From Psychrobacillus sp040274765 (GTDB lineage: Bacteria > Bacillota > Bacilli > Bacillales_A > Planococcaceae), in NCBI GenBank assembly GCA_040274765.1, contig JBEMAY010000007.1:1-64000 (forward strand): DNA of 64,000 nucleotides. Reading direction: 5' to 3'. A program made the position numbers and the translations under genes. Of the stretch, positions 34,601 through 42,731 are shown one piece after another (the stretch's first letter is position 1; every line of letters begins with the position of its first letter). Under the pieces are notes generated by a model, which saw only the letters and a program-made list of their open reading frames with translations, did not search any database and was not told the origin of the DNA.

Positions 34601-34699
34601 GCAAGTTCTACGCTACTAACATTAATCATCGTTCCAATCGTTTACGAGGTTCTATCGAAGCTATTTAAGAAAAAACGTAACGAAGTACAAGATAATTAA
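31613..34699 (+). CDS. swrC: RND-family efflux transporter (SwrC/YerP-like)
   Basis: A 1028-residue AcrB-type transporter with 12 membrane helices and two large outer loops. Motifs: helix 1 KLAVWLLTIIITVSGIYSG, helix 4 VTVAIGRVIDDSIVVVENIYRRL with the proton-relay aspartates, and the mirrored second half (IGIVVTNAIVLVDRIIH, ATRLRPILMTAIATIGALAPLAVG). SwrC exports surfactin-like lipopeptides in B. subtilis. An upstream ATG at 31577 coincides with the predicted transcript start and lacks a ribosome site, so GTG 31613 after AGGTG is preferred. No membrane-fusion or outer-membrane partner, as expected for a Gram-positive. Confidence 0.92.
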   Translation: MKGLVNFVLKNKLAVWLLTIIITVSGIYSGTRMKMETIPDISIPFLMVMDVYPGATPEKVMEDISMPFEKALEGLEDVKSVYSNSYSNMSNIQVEYEYGTDMDEAKRALESALDTISLPEGAMEPTITAISMNMMPVAALSVSSTEEDIVELTSTVEEILLPKIEKIDGVGSATITGQHIEEVELTYDEAKMAELDVTQDTVKQMIQASDMAVSLGLFEFEEGEQAVAVDGKFMTADELKEMLIPVTPSATNPSPFVKLGDIASIEVVGKVESVSRTNGKDAIAIQIVKNPDANTVTVVNAVKDLIAEEEKNIDGLVIDVSLDQGAPIEDSVFTMVEKALFGGLIAVLIILLFLRDFKSTIISIVSIPVSIFMALLLLNWLDITLNIMTLGAVTVAIGRVIDDSIVVVENIYRRLHLKGEPLTGRALVREATIEMFKPILSSTLVTVAVFAPLIFVGGMVGELFMPFALTMTFALGASLLVAITIVPAMSHFLFKKKLYAEKTESNHKEQGKLAGSYKKVLEWTLNHKIITSLVSVALLVGSLMLTPLIGFSFLGSEEEKVMYLTYTPKAGELKEDTLANVTKVEEEMLKRKDIDITQVSINGDGANDMTAMMGGGSGGALMYLIFDEDMEDFPGAREEIEEYVFNIGQTGEWKSQNFSSMSMSTNEISYTFYSEDLDKLNEAVAMVEEVMGETKGLEDVSSSAEDSYVEYTFQVAQDELLQYGLTTGQIVGMLSPSTTEEVLTTVEKEGNDLEVIVQQEQTATPKSIDDILAREVPTAMGTTMPLSELVTVEEGYALNTLARSKGEYYASVSATIQDDDISKASADVDKAIEKLDLPKGVTVGVAGVTADMNETFTQLGVAMLAAIAIVYFILVVTFGEGIAPLAILFSLPFAVIGSFAGLWIANETISVSVMMGLLMLIGIVVTNAIVLVDRIIHMEREGMNMREAILEAGATRLRPILMTAIATIGALAPLAVGSGGGGLISKGLGITVIGGLASSTLLTLIIVPIVYEVLSKLFKKKRNEVQDN

Positions 34700-34706
34700 A
34701 TAACAG

Positions 34707-34745
34707 AAACGCCTGTGGGATTAAATTCTCACAGGCGTTTTTTTT
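34707..34745. terminator. Rho-independent terminator
   Basis: 11-bp stem AAACGCCTGTG / CACAGGCGTTT (34707-34717, 34730-34740) with eight T; between convergent genes. Confidence 0.93.
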
Positions 34746-34766
34746 AAAACTTAGTTTATCCTTTTC

Positions 34767-35135
34767 TTACATCCATTCTAATATCTCGATACGATTACCA
34801 AATGGATCGTTAATATATATGCGATTAGCCCCTGGTAGTTCTGTATCTACTTTAAAGCTTACCTGTTGATCGGTTAAATGCATTTTTAACGCTTCAAGGT
34901 CTTCAACTTCAAAAGCCGGATGTGCCTTCTTTGCTGGAGAGAAAGGCTCTTCAACTCCGATATGAATTTGATAGCTTCCCAGCTCGAACCATACGCCACC
35001 CTTCTTTTTTAGAAGTGGTGGTTTTTCTATTTCTTTTAATCCTAATATTCCCGTGAAGAAGCTGCGTGCCTCTTCCTCACAGCCCTTTGGAGCAGCTAAT
35101 TGAATGTGATCAATTCGTTTAAATGTAAATGACAT
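34767..35135 (-). CDS. VOC-family (glyoxalase/bleomycin-resistance fold) protein
   Basis: A 122-residue protein with one vicinal-oxygen-chelate module: IDHIQLAAPKGCEEEARSFFTGILGLKEIEKP, VWFELGSYQIHIGVE and a RIYINDPFGNRIEILEW end; the metal-site His (DHIQ), His (IHIG) and Glu (RIEI) are present. I placed the start at ATG 35135 with AAGGGGG upstream. Substrate unknown. Confidence 0.88.
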   Translation of the reverse strand: MSFTFKRIDHIQLAAPKGCEEEARSFFTGILGLKEIEKPPLLKKKGGVWFELGSYQIHIGVEEPFSPAKKAHPAFEVEDLEALKMHLTDQQVSFKVDTELPGANRIYINDPFGNRIEILEWM

Positions 35136-35240
35136 GGTCCATACCCCCTTATGAATTAACTTAATTATAATGTGAATTTTTTGATAATAAAAATTTATAT
35201 AAATCATGATAAGGGATAAGTAATTCTTATGTTAAAAAGG

Positions 35241-35741
35241 TTACATTCGCTCCAATATTTTATTTACCGTATTTTTATTTCTAGCTGTAGATACCATTTG
35301 AAGCTTCTTTTCAAAAAAGTTGTTTGTATATTTAGTTTGATGATAATTTTTAGTATGGTGGATTATCAAGTTTCGATTATGTAGGACAGTAAAATCATCC
35401 TCTACAATTCCCTTTAAAAAAGCAAGCTGATCATTAGTAACTTCCTTTTGTAGGAACATGACGAAGGTTTGATCATTTAAGAAAAGTGGATGATTACTTA
35501 TTTTTTCCACTTCTGCTTTCGACCTCATCACAACTGGGATTTCGAAACCATAGGTGTTCCTTAATGCATCTTCCAGTTTTTCCTCGCCGCAACCTCCACC
35601 ATCAAAAATAACATTTCCCGTTTGAATATACGTACGCACATTTTGAAAGCCTAACTCTTCAAAAAGAAGCTTTTGCGATTTCATATCTACTTTGTTGAGC
35701 TTTCCTAGATTGATCCCTCTTAATAGAGCTACCGACGACAT
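35241..35741 (-). CDS. DUF1697-family protein
   Basis: A 166-residue DUF1697 protein: SSVALLRGINLGKLNKVDMKSQKLLFEELGFQNVRTYIQTGNVIF is the family signature, with the fold ending KLQMVSTARNKNTVNKILERM. Common in bacilli, no established function. ATG 35741 follows GGAGG. Single gene. Confidence 0.9.
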   Translation of the reverse strand: MSSVALLRGINLGKLNKVDMKSQKLLFEELGFQNVRTYIQTGNVIFDGGGCGEEKLEDALRNTYGFEIPVVMRSKAEVEKISNHPLFLNDQTFVMFLQKEVTNDQLAFLKGIVEDDFTVLHNRNLIIHHTKNYHQTKYTNNFFEKKLQMVSTARNKNTVNKILERM

Positions 35742-35832
35742 GTTACGACCTCCACTATTTTTACATTAATCATACCTATATTTTCTGACTAGTGGAATAT
35801 GTAATATAATTCTAACAAAATGTAAAAAAAAG

Positions 35833-35861
35833 TTTACTTTAAGTAAAAAATATATTACAAT
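35833..35861 (+). promoter_or_regulatory. Promoter with Xre-type operator
   Basis: TTTACT (35833-35838) and TACAAT (35856-35861), 17 bases apart. The palindrome TTTACTT-T-AAGTAAA (35833-35847) covers the -35, which suits autorepression by the Xre protein encoded next. Confidence 0.65.
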
Positions 35862-35880
35862 TTTTGTGAGGTGACAAAAC

Positions 35881-36096
35881 ATGGAAAGTAAGAGACGAAT
35901 AACCAATAGAATACTTGTTTTAAGAGCAGAGAGAGGTCTTTCTCAAAAAGAGGTGGCAGATCTGTTGGGGGTTAGTAGGCAAACCATTATTTCGCTAGAA
36001 AAAAACAAGTATAATCCATCTCTTAAGCTTGCCTTTGATATTGCCTTGCTATTTGAAGTGGAATTATCAGATGTATTTCAATATAAGGAGGAGTAG
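35881..36096 (+). CDS. Xre-family small HTH regulator
   Basis: A 71-residue protein that is essentially one HTH_3 domain: NRILVLRAERGLSQKEVADLLGVSRQTIISLEKNKYNPSLKLAFDIALLFEVELSDVF. Same group as YozG-type regulators, which are often paired with small membrane proteins. GAGGTG precedes the ATG. First gene of a three-gene operon with a membrane protein and a serine hydrolase; likely autorepressor at the palindrome 35833-35847. Confidence 0.93.
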   Translation: MESKRRITNRILVLRAERGLSQKEVADLLGVSRQTIISLEKNKYNPSLKLAFDIALLFEVELSDVFQYKEE

Positions 36097-36101
36097 AGAG
36101 T

Positions 36102-36404
36102 ATGGAAATAGCTTTTAGTATATTTAGAATTATATACGTAATCATCTTTTTTGGTGCCTGCTATTATAGCTTTAAATTTGAATGGGGTAGTGAAGGGAAA
36201 GATGAAAGAGGAAACGCTATCACTAACAAATCCTATAGCATCATTTTCCCTTTTGCCCCGTTTGGGTGGTTTATGATTGAACTCTATGATTCATACATTA
36301 GTGAAATAAGCTATGAATCATACAAGCTAGCAATATGGTTTCTACTTGCTGGATTAATGATATGGCATTCTATTAACATTTTTACGTTAAAAAGAAAGCT
36401 ATAG
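36102..36404 (+). CDS. Small membrane protein of the Xre operon (DUF2178-like)
   Basis: A 100-residue protein with three or four helices and the loop EGKDERGNAITNKSYS, whose DERG motif is typical of DUF2178-like partners of small Xre regulators. AGGAGG is 9 bases upstream; the gap to the regulator is 5 bases. It may sense the membrane state and control the regulator; inferred from repeated pairing in this family. Confidence 0.7.
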   Translation: MEIAFSIFRIIYVIIFFGACYYSFKFEWGSEGKDERGNAITNKSYSIIFPFAPFGWFMIELYDSYISEISYESYKLAIWFLLAGLMIWHSINIFTLKRKL

Positions 36405-36418
36405 GAGGCTGCTAGAAT

Positions 36419-37717
36419 ATGAGCGTTTACACTTGGATAGGTATTGCGATATTTGCTTTTTTTACCCTTCTTCCCTTGAAGAACGCAAAAGATCTTAGTA
36501 AATGGGACATTACTGGGATTATTATTACAATGGTCACCTTGTTTGTAATTGTAGGCGCAATTATATTTTATAATTTTAATCTTTGGATAGGAATTGTCCT
36601 GCTTTTTATCCTTGCAATATTGTTAGATAAAAAAACATACACGAAAAAAAGGCTCATCATTTATGCTGGTCTGTTTATAGTGATCGGCGGAGTGGTTTAT
36701 TGGCTATTAGGAGATCTCTTTGGAAAGACGGATTCTGACATAGTCTTAGAGCATCTTATAGAAAATCCTGAAACAACCTCCCTCTATTTTGCAAAGGAGG
36801 GTGAAGTACACATTAGTCACAACGATGAAGAAGTTAGGCCGCTTGCAAGTGTTGTGAAAATAATAGTTGCTCTAGAATATGCCTTTCAGGTAGAGGAAGG
36901 AAAAGTAGATCCTGCTACTATTATTGATTTAGAAGACCTAAATGTTTATTATATTCCACAAACCGATGGGGGAGCCCATGAGGCTTGGCTAGAAAGCTTG
37001 GAAGCAGAAAAAACAACGCTACAGGAAGTAGCGAAAGGAATGATTAAGTACAGCTCCAACGCTAACACGGAATACCTTATGGATTTGCTGGGTCTAGATG
37101 CAATCAATAATAGGATGGAAGAGTTAAACATAGAAAACCATGAAGAGGTTTACCCTATTGTTGGAGGCCTAGCTATCTCGAGCTACCTAAAGGAGCAGGA
37201 GAATTTAAGCGATAAAGACTTACTGAATAGACTTAACGAAATGTCTATGGAAGAATATCGAACATTAGCTACAGAAGTTAGTCAGCAATTGAAATCAAAA
37301 GAATTTAAAGTGACAGATGCATCTGAGATTTCCATGGATCTTCAACGGATATGGTCTGACCGACTGATCGGAGCTTCCGCAGCGACCTATGGGGATATCC
37401 TTTCGAGGGTATCAAACAATGAATTTTCATCAAATATCACGAATACGTTAAGGGATATATTGGAATGGCCGCTTGTTCATGAAAGTAATCAGCAAAAATT
37501 TCATCACATAGGAGCAAAAGGGGGGTCAACAGCATTCATTCTTAACCAGGCGATTTATGTGGAGACCAAGCAAGGGAAGAGAATGGAGATGGTCATACTG
37601 CTAGACGATTTAACCTTATTACAAAGCCTCACGTTGCAAAAAAATATAGACTTCTTTCTATTTAAATTGATAGAGGATGAGGAGTATTTAGAGACAGTGA
37701 ACAAAAAATTATCTTAG
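36419..37717 (+). CDS. Membrane-anchored class A-like serine hydrolase
   Basis: A 432-residue protein with four N-terminal membrane helices (about 2-18, 32-52, 56-68, 79-96) and an outer serine hydrolase domain of the beta-lactamase/PBP fold. The three motifs are visible: SVVK (ASVVKIIVALEY), SSN (YSSNANTEYLM) and KGG (GAKGGSTAF). The omega-loop glutamate is not obvious, so it is more likely an esterase or peptidase than a true beta-lactamase. Last gene of the Xre operon, 14 bases after the membrane protein. Possibly cell-wall related. Confidence 0.8.
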   Translation: MSVYTWIGIAIFAFFTLLPLKNAKDLSKWDITGIIITMVTLFVIVGAIIFYNFNLWIGIVLLFILAILLDKKTYTKKRLIIYAGLFIVIGGVVYWLLGDLFGKTDSDIVLEHLIENPETTSLYFAKEGEVHISHNDEEVRPLASVVKIIVALEYAFQVEEGKVDPATIIDLEDLNVYYIPQTDGGAHEAWLESLEAEKTTLQEVAKGMIKYSSNANTEYLMDLLGLDAINNRMEELNIENHEEVYPIVGGLAISSYLKEQENLSDKDLLNRLNEMSMEEYRTLATEVSQQLKSKEFKVTDASEISMDLQRIWSDRLIGASAATYGDILSRVSNNEFSSNITNTLRDILEWPLVHESNQQKFHHIGAKGGSTAFILNQAIYVETKQGKRMEMVILLDDLTLLQSLTLQKNIDFFLFKLIEDEEYLETVNKKLS

Positions 37718-37757
37718 AGAATCTGAAATGGACACTTCGGGGTGACGTCCATTCAAA

Positions 37758-37792
37758 AAAGAAGTGTCATCCTCATCGGATGACACTTCTTT
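37758..37792. terminator. Bidirectional terminator
   Basis: Perfect 15-bp stem (37758-37772 with 37778-37792), 5-base loop; between convergent serine hydrolase and ykoC genes. Confidence 0.93.
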
Positions 37793-38547
37793 TAAGGTAG
37801 CCACAAACTGCTAACACAGCTAAGTATTAAAACACAAACAAACAAAAACGATAGTATAAAATCTTTCTTATCTATAGGAACTATGTGATAAAAAACTTTT
37901 CTTGGTTCCCCTGTAAATCCTCTTGCTTCCATAGCGAAAGCCACTCTCTCGGCCTTGCGAACGGCTCCGGAAAGCATAGGGATTAATACACGTCTCAAAC
38001 CAAGCATTCTTTTGAAAACATTAGAGTCGTCACTGAGACCTCTAAGTTTCTGTACTTGTTGAACTTGAATAAATTCATCCTTTAAAAGTGGTATAAATTG
38101 ATAGCCAACCATGATTCCATAAGCAATTTTAGGAGACAGCTTTAATTGCTGCATAAGGCTCCTTATAAAAATAATCGGATTGGTTGTTAATGCAAATAAC
38201 AGGCTCAGGCTTGAAAAAGCTAAAACTCGAAAGCTTAAGGACAAGGCATGATTTAACTGGCTCTCTGTTATTTCTACAGAACCGAAAGACCAAAGAACAG
38301 GTCCAGTACCGCTTTCTGCAAAAATAAGTGTAGTCCACAAATATCCAAAAGCAGCAATTAGGAACGGAAGCATCATCAGAACCCAGTTTCTCCAGGATAT
38401 ATTGCTTAAGAATATTTGCATTACAATAATGCTGAACCAAAAAACAAGCGGTGTCCATGGGTTGAAAAAGAATGCTAGGCAAAGCATGCAAATCATAACC
38501 ATTACAAACTTAACGGACGGATTCATCTGGTGAAGGCTAGTGCGCAT
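37792..38547 (-). CDS. ykoC: ECF transporter transmembrane (T) component, YkoC-like
   Basis: A 251-residue EcfT protein with five to six helices and the coupling motif ARG (RVAFAMEARGFTG) that binds the ATPase. It starts with ATG 38547 overlapping ykoD by 11 bases. With YkoD (ATPases), YkoE (S component) and YkoF it forms an uptake system for the thiamine precursor HMP or thiamine; operon identity is supported by the TPP riboswitch upstream. Confidence 0.9.
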   Translation of the reverse strand: MRTSLHQMNPSVKFVMVMICMLCLAFFFNPWTPLVFWFSIIVMQIFLSNISWRNWVLMMLPFLIAAFGYLWTTLIFAESGTGPVLWSFGSVEITESQLNHALSLSFRVLAFSSLSLLFALTTNPIIFIRSLMQQLKLSPKIAYGIMVGYQFIPLLKDEFIQVQQVQKLRGLSDDSNVFKRMLGLRRVLIPMLSGAVRKAERVAFAMEARGFTGEPRKVFYHIVPIDKKDFILSFLFVCVLILSCVSSLWLP

Positions 38548-39901
38548 AAATAGGACCTCTCTTAGGAGGGAGTAATTGATGTTCTAGCATTAAATATTTG
38601 TTATCCCACAAACTTTCCGCACTATATTTTCCTGACATTTCTCCGTTTTTCATCAGTAAGATGGAATCCGCTACCTTGTAAGCAAACTCCATATCATGGG
38701 TAACAATTAGAAAGGTAGTACCTTCCTTCGAACGCTCATCTACAACTTTTAAAAGCTCCGTTAAATTAGCAGAGTCTTGTCCAGAAGTTGGCTCATCCAT
38801 CAAAATCACTTCACGGTTTTGGCAAAGCATAACCGCTATAGCTAGACGACGCTTTTGTCCGTGGCTGATAGAAAAGGGGTGGGCATCTGAAATACTAGAT
38901 AAATCAAGTCGTTCCAGTAAATCGACTGTGTTTGACCCTCCTCCAAAGGAGACCTCGTCTTTTACTCTTCCTGTAACAAACAAAAATTCTGGTGATTGTG
39001 GTACATATCCTAGCATGCTTGGCTGAACCTTTCCTTTAGCAGCCAAGATGCCGGACAACGCTTTTAATAATGTGGATTTTCCACTGCCGTTAGGTCCTGC
39101 TAATACGGCGACCTCTCCTTTATTCAACATAAATGAGGTTGGTTGGAGAAAGTTTTTTGTACTGATTCCCTCTACTTGTAGAGCTATTTCTTCTCTAATC
39201 ATGCTCTCCCGTCTCGTACAATTTTTAAGCGAAGTTCTGTCTTCCTTTAATTTAATTCGACGATGAAAGAAGTTCCCCCAAAGGTCTAGCCTGTGCTCTA
39301 TTGCTAAAATAGTTATGTCAGATTTTTTCTGAAGTACATCCAACCATTCAATATATTGCTTTGCTGTATACGGATCTAAGTGAGTAATTGGCTCATCTAA
39401 CAATAAGATCTCTGGCTTCATGATGAGTGCACACGCAGTAGCAACTCTTTGTTTCATCCCTCCAGATAGCGACTGAATGATGGAATGTCGGTAGGCGGTT
39501 AACCTGGTTGACTCCAATACTTCTGTAATCCTTGAGTCCATGTCTTCACGCGCCACGAGTAAATTCTCTAACGTAAAAGCAAGCTCTTCCTCGACGGTAG
39601 GCATACAAAACTGCGCATCCGGATCTTGAAAGACTGTAGCAATACGATGATTGACCTCACCTGGGTTATAAGAATCGCTTGATTTACCGAAAAGCTCTAT
39701 TTTCCCAGAAACTATTCCATCACAATTGTCAGGGTAGAGGCGGTTGCATAAATAGAGCAGTGTGCTTTTACCGCAGCCACTTGGGCCAGTAATAACAACA
39801 CGCTCTCCTCTTTCAATAGACATCGAAAAGTTTGTTAAAACAGGAGTTTCTTCATCCGGAAATGAAAAAGAAACATTTTTGAGATGTATAACATTAGACA
39901 C
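38537..39901 (-). CDS. ykoD: ECF transporter duplicated ATPase, YkoD-like
   Basis: A protein of about 454 residues with two fused ABC ATPase domains. Domain 1: Walker A GPSGCGKST, signature LSGGMKQR, Walker B EILLLDEP. Domain 2: Walker A GPNGSGKST, signature ISHGQKRR, Walker B EVILMDEP. Energises uptake in the ykoFEDC system. The start is uncertain: GTG 39901 has AAAGG 8 bases upstream, while GTG 39910 and ATG 39907 are too close to that site. Confidence 0.93.
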   Translation of the reverse strand: MSNVIHLKNVSFSFPDEETPVLTNFSMSIERGERVVITGPSGCGKSTLLYLCNRLYPDNCDGIVSGKIELFGKSSDSYNPGEVNHRIATVFQDPDAQFCMPTVEEELAFTLENLLVAREDMDSRITEVLESTRLTAYRHSIIQSLSGGMKQRVATACALIMKPEILLLDEPITHLDPYTAKQYIEWLDVLQKKSDITILAIEHRLDLWGNFFHRRIKLKEDRTSLKNCTRRESMIREEIALQVEGISTKNFLQPTSFMLNKGEVAVLAGPNGSGKSTLLKALSGILAAKGKVQPSMLGYVPQSPEFLFVTGRVKDEVSFGGGSNTVDLLERLDLSSISDAHPFSISHGQKRRLAIAVMLCQNREVILMDEPTSGQDSANLTELLKVVDERSKEGTTFLIVTHDMEFAYKVADSILLMKNGEMSGKYSAESLWDNKYLMLEHQLLPPKRGPIYAH

Positions 39902-40475
39902 GTACATCACCTTTTTTAGAGCGTGAGATAGAGTATCCTCTTAACGAGCCTGTTGCAAGTAATCCGTCAGCTATGGCTTTACCGCCTACACCAGCAATTA
40001 ACGTCCCACTAAAAATACGAACAGCGAGCATGAAAAGGACATATCCAGTAGTATAAACAGTAAATCCTCCTAAAAAATATCCATATACAAAACTAAACAC
40101 TGCCGATCCTGCACCAGCAAGCATTAATACCCATAGGTCAAATCTTTTATAGCGAGTAGCTGCGAATACGGCCTCTGCACCCAAGCCTTGAATAACACCA
40201 GAGAGAATGAGACGTGGTCCAACAGCATTACCTAAAAGCACTTCTATCGCAGCTGCAATAGTTTCAGAGATTACAGCAGCTCCTGGTTTGCGAATGATAT
40301 ACATACAGATAATAGAAACGATAAACCATACTCCAAAAATCCATTCATACGCGATTGGTCCAATAAATCCTGACCAAATATTCCCGACATGTAGGAATAG
40401 TAAATAAACAATTCCAAACACTACTGCAAAAATCGACATTAATATGATTTCTTTCAACTTCCACGATTTAAGCAT
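39894..40475 (-). CDS. ykoE: ECF transporter substrate (S) component, YkoE-like
   Basis: A 193-residue membrane protein with about six helices, similar to YkoE, the thiamine/HMP-binding S component: MLKSWKLKEIILMSIFAVVFGIVYLLFLHVGNIWSGF, then ISETIAAAIEVLLGNAVGPRL. I chose ATG 40475 with GGAGAT upstream, overlapping ykoF by 8 bases. Its neighbours on both sides match the B. subtilis ykoFEDC order. Confidence 0.9.
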   Translation of the reverse strand: MLKSWKLKEIILMSIFAVVFGIVYLLFLHVGNIWSGFIGPIAYEWIFGVWFIVSIICMYIIRKPGAAVISETIAAAIEVLLGNAVGPRLILSGVIQGLGAEAVFAATRYKRFDLWVLMLAGAGSAVFSFVYGYFLGGFTVYTTGYVLFMLAVRIFSGTLIAGVGGKAIADGLLATGSLRGYSISRSKKGDVRV

Positions 40476-41058
40476 GAAGATGATCTCCATGAGAAGGACT
40501 GTTAATACTCATGGATACAGTCATTACTAAATGCTTGTACTCCTCTGATCTTGCTCTGCTAAAGGTTGCTTCATAGAAGGCGAATACATCATGAATATCC
40601 CCGTGGATGCCACTTGCATAATGCATGGACTCATTGAATACACCAGCGTCTTTCGCTTGCTGAATCTCTCTGTAGATAACATCCATGTAGTTTGGATTAT
40701 TCATTGGATATAAGGCGAATTGGGAGGATACATATTGTTTGGTCCCAACATTATTTGCAACTTCATCTCCTCTTTCTAAATAAACGTCAGCTGCTGTATC
40801 ACCCGGACAGCCCGCTGAAAATGTTCCAGAGAGAGCCACGTGTGCACCCGTTTTTGCTGCATTTAAAGTTATTGCTTTAGCCACATCGAAAACATGAACT
40901 TGTTTTCCTCTAATAACAGTTGAAACGTCATCTGTATGCATCCATACGTTAGATGTGTCTGTATCCTGTACTGCCCCCTTAATAATACTTATAAACTCGT
41001 TGCTCATTGGATGTAGGGAAAAGCGAAACCCTACAATTGGACTTAAACCACATTCCAT
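40468..41058 (-). CDS. ykoF: Thiamine/HMP-binding protein YkoF
   Basis: A 196-residue protein with two YKOF ligand-binding domains, about residues 4-85 (GFRFSLHPMSNEFISIIKGAV, VSTVIRGKQVHVFDVAKAITLNAAKTGAHVALSGTFSAGCPG) and 100-190 (QFALYPMNNPNYMDVIYREIQ, HYASGIHGDIHDVFAFYEATF). B. subtilis YkoF binds thiamine in two sites. The true start is ATG 41058 with GGGAGG upstream. First gene after the TPP riboswitch. Confidence 0.92.
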   Translation of the reverse strand: MECGLSPIVGFRFSLHPMSNEFISIIKGAVQDTDTSNVWMHTDDVSTVIRGKQVHVFDVAKAITLNAAKTGAHVALSGTFSAGCPGDTAADVYLERGDEVANNVGTKQYVSSQFALYPMNNPNYMDVIYREIQQAKDAGVFNESMHYASGIHGDIHDVFAFYEATFSRARSEEYKHLVMTVSMSINSPSHGDHLHA

Positions 41059-41085
41059 TCTAAAAACCTCCCTAAAATTTTTCAT

Positions 41086-41114
41086 AAAAAAAGCTACATC
41101 CGTGAAGATGCAGC
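41086..41114 (-). terminator. Terminator of the TPP riboswitch
   Basis: GCTGCATC / GATGTAGC stem (41107-41114, 41093-41100) followed on the minus strand by seven T (41086-41092). It lies between aptamer and ykoF and gives transcriptional control. Confidence 0.9.
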
Positions 41115-41144
41115 CACTAACCTTATGAAAAAAGGAAAGTCACC

Positions 41145-41236
41145 GCACTTCCTCACGCAGGTATTATCCTGATCGAGTAATAAGGGATCGGAGCCTTAAA
41201 AGCTCTCATCACAGCCAAAGTGGGCACCCCTAGTGC
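41145..41236 (-). promoter_or_regulatory. TPP (thiamine pyrophosphate) riboswitch
   Basis: On the minus strand, the THI-box blocks are clear: GCACTAGGGGTGC, GCTGTGATGAGAGC, and CTCGATCAGGATAATACCTGCG, then GAGGAAGTGC closing P1 with the first block. TPP binding should favour the terminator and stop synthesis of the YkoFEDC uptake system. Confidence 0.95.
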
Positions 41237-41396
41237 AGAAACGGTATGTAGTTTTCCAATTATGTAATATTTACACAATCTGTTTTTTTATGTGACCACA
41301 GTATAGCTTAAAAAAATTTAAAAGTAAATATGGTTGAATTCTTTTCTTTTATAAGCGATGCTTAAATTGTCAGAAAATCATTAGGGGGGGAATTGG

Positions 41397-42356
41397 ATGT
41401 ATAAAATATTTATTACTAGAAAATTGCCGGAAGAAATTGTACAACCATTAAGAGAAAAATTTGAAGTCGATATGTGGCACAGTGAAGAAATTCCAATGAA
41501 GTACGAGGATATTAAAAAAGAGGCAAAGGATGCGTCAGCTTTGTGGACCGTTCTCTCGGATACTGTGGATCGTGAACTAATAGAAAGCCTACCAAATCTA
41601 AGAATTATATCTAATCTGGCGGTTGGCTATAATAACATCGATATCGATGCTGCAAAGGAAAAAGGGGTTATTGTAACCAATACACCTGGCGTGTTAACCG
41701 AAACTACAGCGGATTTAACATTTGCCTTATTACTAGCAACTGCCCGTCGTATTACAGAAGCGGAGCAGGATATTCGTGCAGGGAAATGGAAGTCTTGGAC
41801 GCCGATGCAGCTGACCGGCATGGACGTTTTTGGATCAACCTTAGGGATCATAGGTATGGGCAGAATCGGTGAAGCAGTCGCACGGCGTGCAAAAGGGTTT
41901 GATATGAAGGTCTTATACCATAATCGAACAAGGAAATTGGAAGCTGAGCAACAGTATAACTTTACATATGTGGAGCTTGAGACACTATTAAAGGAGTCAG
42001 ATTTTGTTGTCATATTGACTCCTCTCACTCCAGAAACTAGAGGTTTAATTGGTAAAAAAGAGTTCGAAATGATGAAGGAAACCTCAGCACTTATTAATGT
42101 AGCGCGAGGAGGAATAGTTGATGAGCAGGCTCTTTATGATGCCCTAGTCAACAAAAGCATTTGGGCTGCGGGTCTAGACGTTTTTGAAACGGAGCCAGTT
42201 CCATTAGACCATCCACTATTAACCTTACCTAACGTGACGGTGCTACCCCACATCGGTAGTGCCAGTATTTATACAAGACTTGCTATGATGCAAATAAATG
42301 CTACTGCCATTGAAGATGCATTAGAGGATCGGGTACCTGAAAACAGAGTGGTTTAA
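41397..42356 (+). CDS. D-2-hydroxyacid dehydrogenase (glyoxylate/hydroxypyruvate reductase type)
   Basis: A 319-residue NAD(P)-dependent dehydrogenase of the GyaR/YvcT group. NAD site TLGIIGMGRIGEAVARRAKGF; catalytic Arg in LINVARGGIVDE, Glu in VFETEPVP, His in LPHIGSAS. Likely reduces glyoxylate or hydroxypyruvate; glyoxylate would also be made by aceA in this window. ATG follows GGGGGG. Single-gene unit closed by a terminator. Confidence 0.92.
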   Translation: MYKIFITRKLPEEIVQPLREKFEVDMWHSEEIPMKYEDIKKEAKDASALWTVLSDTVDRELIESLPNLRIISNLAVGYNNIDIDAAKEKGVIVTNTPGVLTETTADLTFALLLATARRITEAEQDIRAGKWKSWTPMQLTGMDVFGSTLGIIGMGRIGEAVARRAKGFDMKVLYHNRTRKLEAEQQYNFTYVELETLLKESDFVVILTPLTPETRGLIGKKEFEMMKETSALINVARGGIVDEQALYDALVNKSIWAAGLDVFETEPVPLDHPLLTLPNVTVLPHIGSASIYTRLAMMQINATAIEDALEDRVPENRVV

Positions 42357-42362
42357 ATTGTA

Positions 42363-42397
42363 AAAGAAGTCATGGACATAGCGTTCATGGCTTCTTT
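42363..42397 (+). terminator. Rho-independent terminator
   Basis: 12-base arms 42363-42374 and 42386-42397 (AAAGAAGTCATG / CATGGCTTCTTT, one wobble), T-rich tail. Confidence 0.75.
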
Positions 42398-42437
42398 ATG
42401 TTTTGTGGAGTGATAAAAATATAAAAATAAACCCTAC

Positions 42438-42529
42438 CGGTGATAAAACCTTTATGAGCGGTGATAAATCTCTACGAACGGTGATAAAATCTCGTGAACG
42501 GTGATAAACCTCCCCCGAGCGGTGATAAA
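42438..42529. repeat. Intergenic short tandem array, CGGTGATAAA x5
   Basis: The exact 10-mer CGGTGATAAA begins at 42438, 42459, 42479, 42499 and 42520, that is, spacing 21, 20, 20, 21. The bases between copies are not conserved, except for a frequent GA(A/G) just before each copy. Located after the dehydrogenase terminator and 200 bases before the betaine-transporter promoter. Not a CRISPR: the variable parts are only 10-11 bases. Confidence 0.9.
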
Positions 42530-42731
42530 TTCAAAATCTCCTCTATTTATCTGCTTACTTTCTCCTAGACAAAGCTCCACTCGAGCAAAAAACAAATAAT
42601 TAATAATTTCGATGTCATTTATATGAATAGATTGTCTAGGGTTCACTAATTACTTAATGAAAAATGACTAGAAAAATGATGCATAATATTCAGATAAAGG
42701 TAGAATAATAACAATCATTTATTAAGTGAAT
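42530..42731. other. AT-rich intergenic stretch
   Basis: About 200 bases between the repeat array and the betaine-transporter promoter. I see no gene, repeat or terminator in it. Confidence 0.4.

Noticed and set aside
42438..42529. CRISPR array
   Set aside because: Cores are only 10 bases and the variable parts 10-11 bases; no cas genes in the window. The same holds for 54750-54865.
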